DNA of 64,000 bases from Paenibacillus sp. 32352 (lineage in GTDB: Bacteria > Bacillota > Bacilli > Paenibacillales > NBRC-103111). The translations under genes and the position numbers were made by a program. The stretch spans positions 1 through 64,000 of the forward strand of contig NZ_MZNT01000019.1 of NCBI RefSeq assembly GCF_002042965.1, given 5' to 3'. Positions 62,834 to 64,000 of this stretch are shown here, piece by piece. Position 1 is the first letter of the stretch; the number at the start of each line of letters is the position of its first letter. Below the pieces are notes generated by a model. It searched no databases. It was not told the origin of the DNA and was given only the letters and a program-made list of their open reading frames with translations.

Positions 62834-64000
62834 ATGAATCCCTCCCAGCCTTCGGCCTACAACCGGTCTGACGTCCGCCGTACCATCGGTCCTGCGGCAG
62901 AGGGACGTCTTCAGGTACGCGTCATCGCCTGGATTACCGCCATCAGTCTGCTGGGCGACTCTATGCTGTACATCGTGCTTCCGGTCTATTGGCGGGAGTT
63001 CGGCCTCGACGCCCTGTGGCAGGTCGGAGTGCTGCTCTCCGTCAACCGTTTCGTGCGGCTGCCGTTGAATCCGCTGGTCGGCTGGTTGTACGGCCGAATC
63101 AGCAAACGGATGGGCGTCATGCTGGCCGTAATACTGGCTTTCCTGACAACCGCCGCTTACGGAGCCTTTTCCGGCTTCGTCGCTTTGCTCGCAGCGCGTG
63201 CCTTGTGGGGTGCGGCTTGGTCGCTCCTGCGCATCGGCGGCTACCTTACGGTGCTGGAGGCCGCCGACGACAGCAACCGTGGGCGCCTGCTCGGCAGCTA
63301 CAACGGCATCATCGGCGTCGGCAGCCTCATCGGTATGCTGGCCGGCGGCGTTCTGGCCGATGCGCTTGGCGCGCGCATCGTGTCGCTTCTGCTGGCCGCC
63401 GCCATGCTGGCCGGCATCCCGCTGGCTTGGCGGCATGTACCCGGCGCGGCCGCCCAAGAGCGCCCCGGTGGCTCCCCCGCCGGGAAACAGCCTGCGGCTC
63501 GCCGGCCCTTCGCCGCCTTGACGGGAGGCGGCCGCTCCAGGCTCGTGCTCGCCACGGGGCTTGTGACGGCCGTCGTCTTCTTCGGCGTCTATGCCGGCAC
63601 GATGAGCCCGGTCATCGAGGCTCATCTGCCCGACTCCGGCACGCTGCTGCTGTTCGGCGTTTCGTTCGGCGCCGCTTCGCTCGCAGGCGTCGCGCAGGCC
63701 GTCCGCTGGGCCTGGTCCCCGTTCCTGTCGCCGCGGATCGGAGCGTGGTCCGACGGCCCCCGCGGCCGGCTGCCTCTCTTTATCGGCAGCCTTGTCCTGG
63801 CGGTTGCGGCGCTTGCACTACTGCCGCACCCGCTGCCCTTCGCAGCATGGCTTGCGGTACTGCTGGCCGCCCAGCTGGCCAATACCGCCATCGTCACGCT
63901 GAACGACGCGCTGGCGGCCGACGGCGCGGCGGGCGAATCGCGTGTCGCCTATATGACGACCTATACGACGGTCGTCGATGTCGGGGCCGCGCTGGGCCCG
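62834..64000 (+). CDS. MFS transporter, partial (cut by window end)
   Basis: An open frame runs from the ATG at 62834 to the window edge, 389 codons so far, with no stop. It has about ten transmembrane segments: IAWITAISLLGDSMLYIVLP, then GVLLSVNRFVRLPLNPLVGW (an MFS motif region), GRISKRMG as the loop 2-3 motif and LWGAAWSLLRIGGYLTVLEA. A polar, proline- and arginine-rich central loop (about 205-230) separates two six-helix halves. GC content is clearly higher than in the genes before it, especially from 63200 on. Located 137 bases from the divergent SgrR-like regulator, so a sugar or drug efflux role is plausible. Confidence 0.85.
   Translation, partial: MNPSQPSAYNRSDVRRTIGPAAEGRLQVRVIAWITAISLLGDSMLYIVLPVYWREFGLDALWQVGVLLSVNRFVRLPLNPLVGWLYGRISKRMGVMLAVILAFLTTAAYGAFSGFVALLAARALWGAAWSLLRIGGYLTVLEAADDSNRGRLLGSYNGIIGVGSLIGMLAGGVLADALGARIVSLLLAAAMLAGIPLAWRHVPGAAAQERPGGSPAGKQPAARRPFAALTGGGRSRLVLATGLVTAVVFFGVYAGTMSPVIEAHLPDSGTLLLFGVSFGAASLAGVAQAVRWAWSPFLSPRIGAWSDGPRGRLPLFIGSLVLAVAALALLPHPLPFAAWLAVLLAAQLANTAIVTLNDALAADGAAGESRVAYMTTYTTVVDVGAALGP

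Noticed and set aside
62774..63625. 283-codon minus-strand frame opposite the MFS gene
   Set aside because: Antisense to the transporter; rich in R, G, D, H as expected for a chance frame in GC-rich coding DNA.

Overview
The window looks like a chromosomal segment of a spore-forming member of the Bacillota, most probably a Paenibacillus or close relative. The pointers are a GerA-type germinant receptor operon, an H-type small acid-soluble spore protein, an SLH-domain surface protein, a CUT1 sugar ABC system of the Lpl type with a membrane-bound AraC regulator, a SinR-like regulator, strong GGAGG ribosome binding sites and frequent TTG/GTG starts. No plasmid, phage, CRISPR or intact insertion sequence was seen.

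Layout. 1-353: leader and tandem promoters of an rRNA operon that is read leftwards off the window. 354-4310 (minus): thiL-tsaE-tsaB-rimI-tsaD, thiamine monophosphate kinase plus the t6A tRNA modification genes. 4485-5050: sspH and a small unknown gene. 5235-11179: the parts of a non-homologous end-joining system as separate genes (ku, a LigD-type ligase, a LigD-type polymerase) around a half-size chromate transporter, an Lrp regulator and a gamma-glutamyltransferase. 11183-12613: cardiolipin synthase. 12794-17289: a germinant receptor operon (A, C, a small two-helix protein, and a B subunit with an unusual C-terminal extension). 17305-22094: an unknown protein, an M23 peptidase-bactofilin pair, a HAD phosphatase, a DUF4173-like membrane protein and an unknown gene. 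22260-26154: an SgrR-like HTH/solute-binding fusion and glmS.

26155-36800 is an accessory-looking stretch, visibly more AT-rich than its flanks. It has short degenerate repeats, several one- or two-gene units each with its own regulator (HxlR twice, PadR, TetR), a BtrH-like protein, a phosphotransferase, a broken AraC gene and an alpha/beta hydrolase. 36841-47667: a stalk-domain/DUF5050 exported protein and a carbohydrate uptake and degradation locus (lipoprotein, two permeases, GH88/105 hydrolase, an unrecognised 567-aa protein) with a divergent membrane-bound AraC regulator. 47944-55205: a SinR-like regulator, a DUF4870 membrane protein and glutamate synthase (gltB-gltD). 56033-64000: the S-layer-type protein, thymidine kinase, an unknown membrane protein, a polysaccharide deacetylase, and a second SgrR-like gene divergent from an MFS transporter cut by the window end.

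The most interesting items are the end-joining parts split over three transcripts, the germinant receptor operon with an extended B subunit and a small extra subunit, the PadR-BtrH unit outside any recognisable aminoglycoside cluster, the unknown protein paired with a GH88/105 hydrolase, and two SgrR-like sensors, one beside an efflux-type transporter. Coordinates use the start codon best supported by a ribosome binding site; ambiguous starts are stated. All family assignments come from reading motifs, not from database searches.
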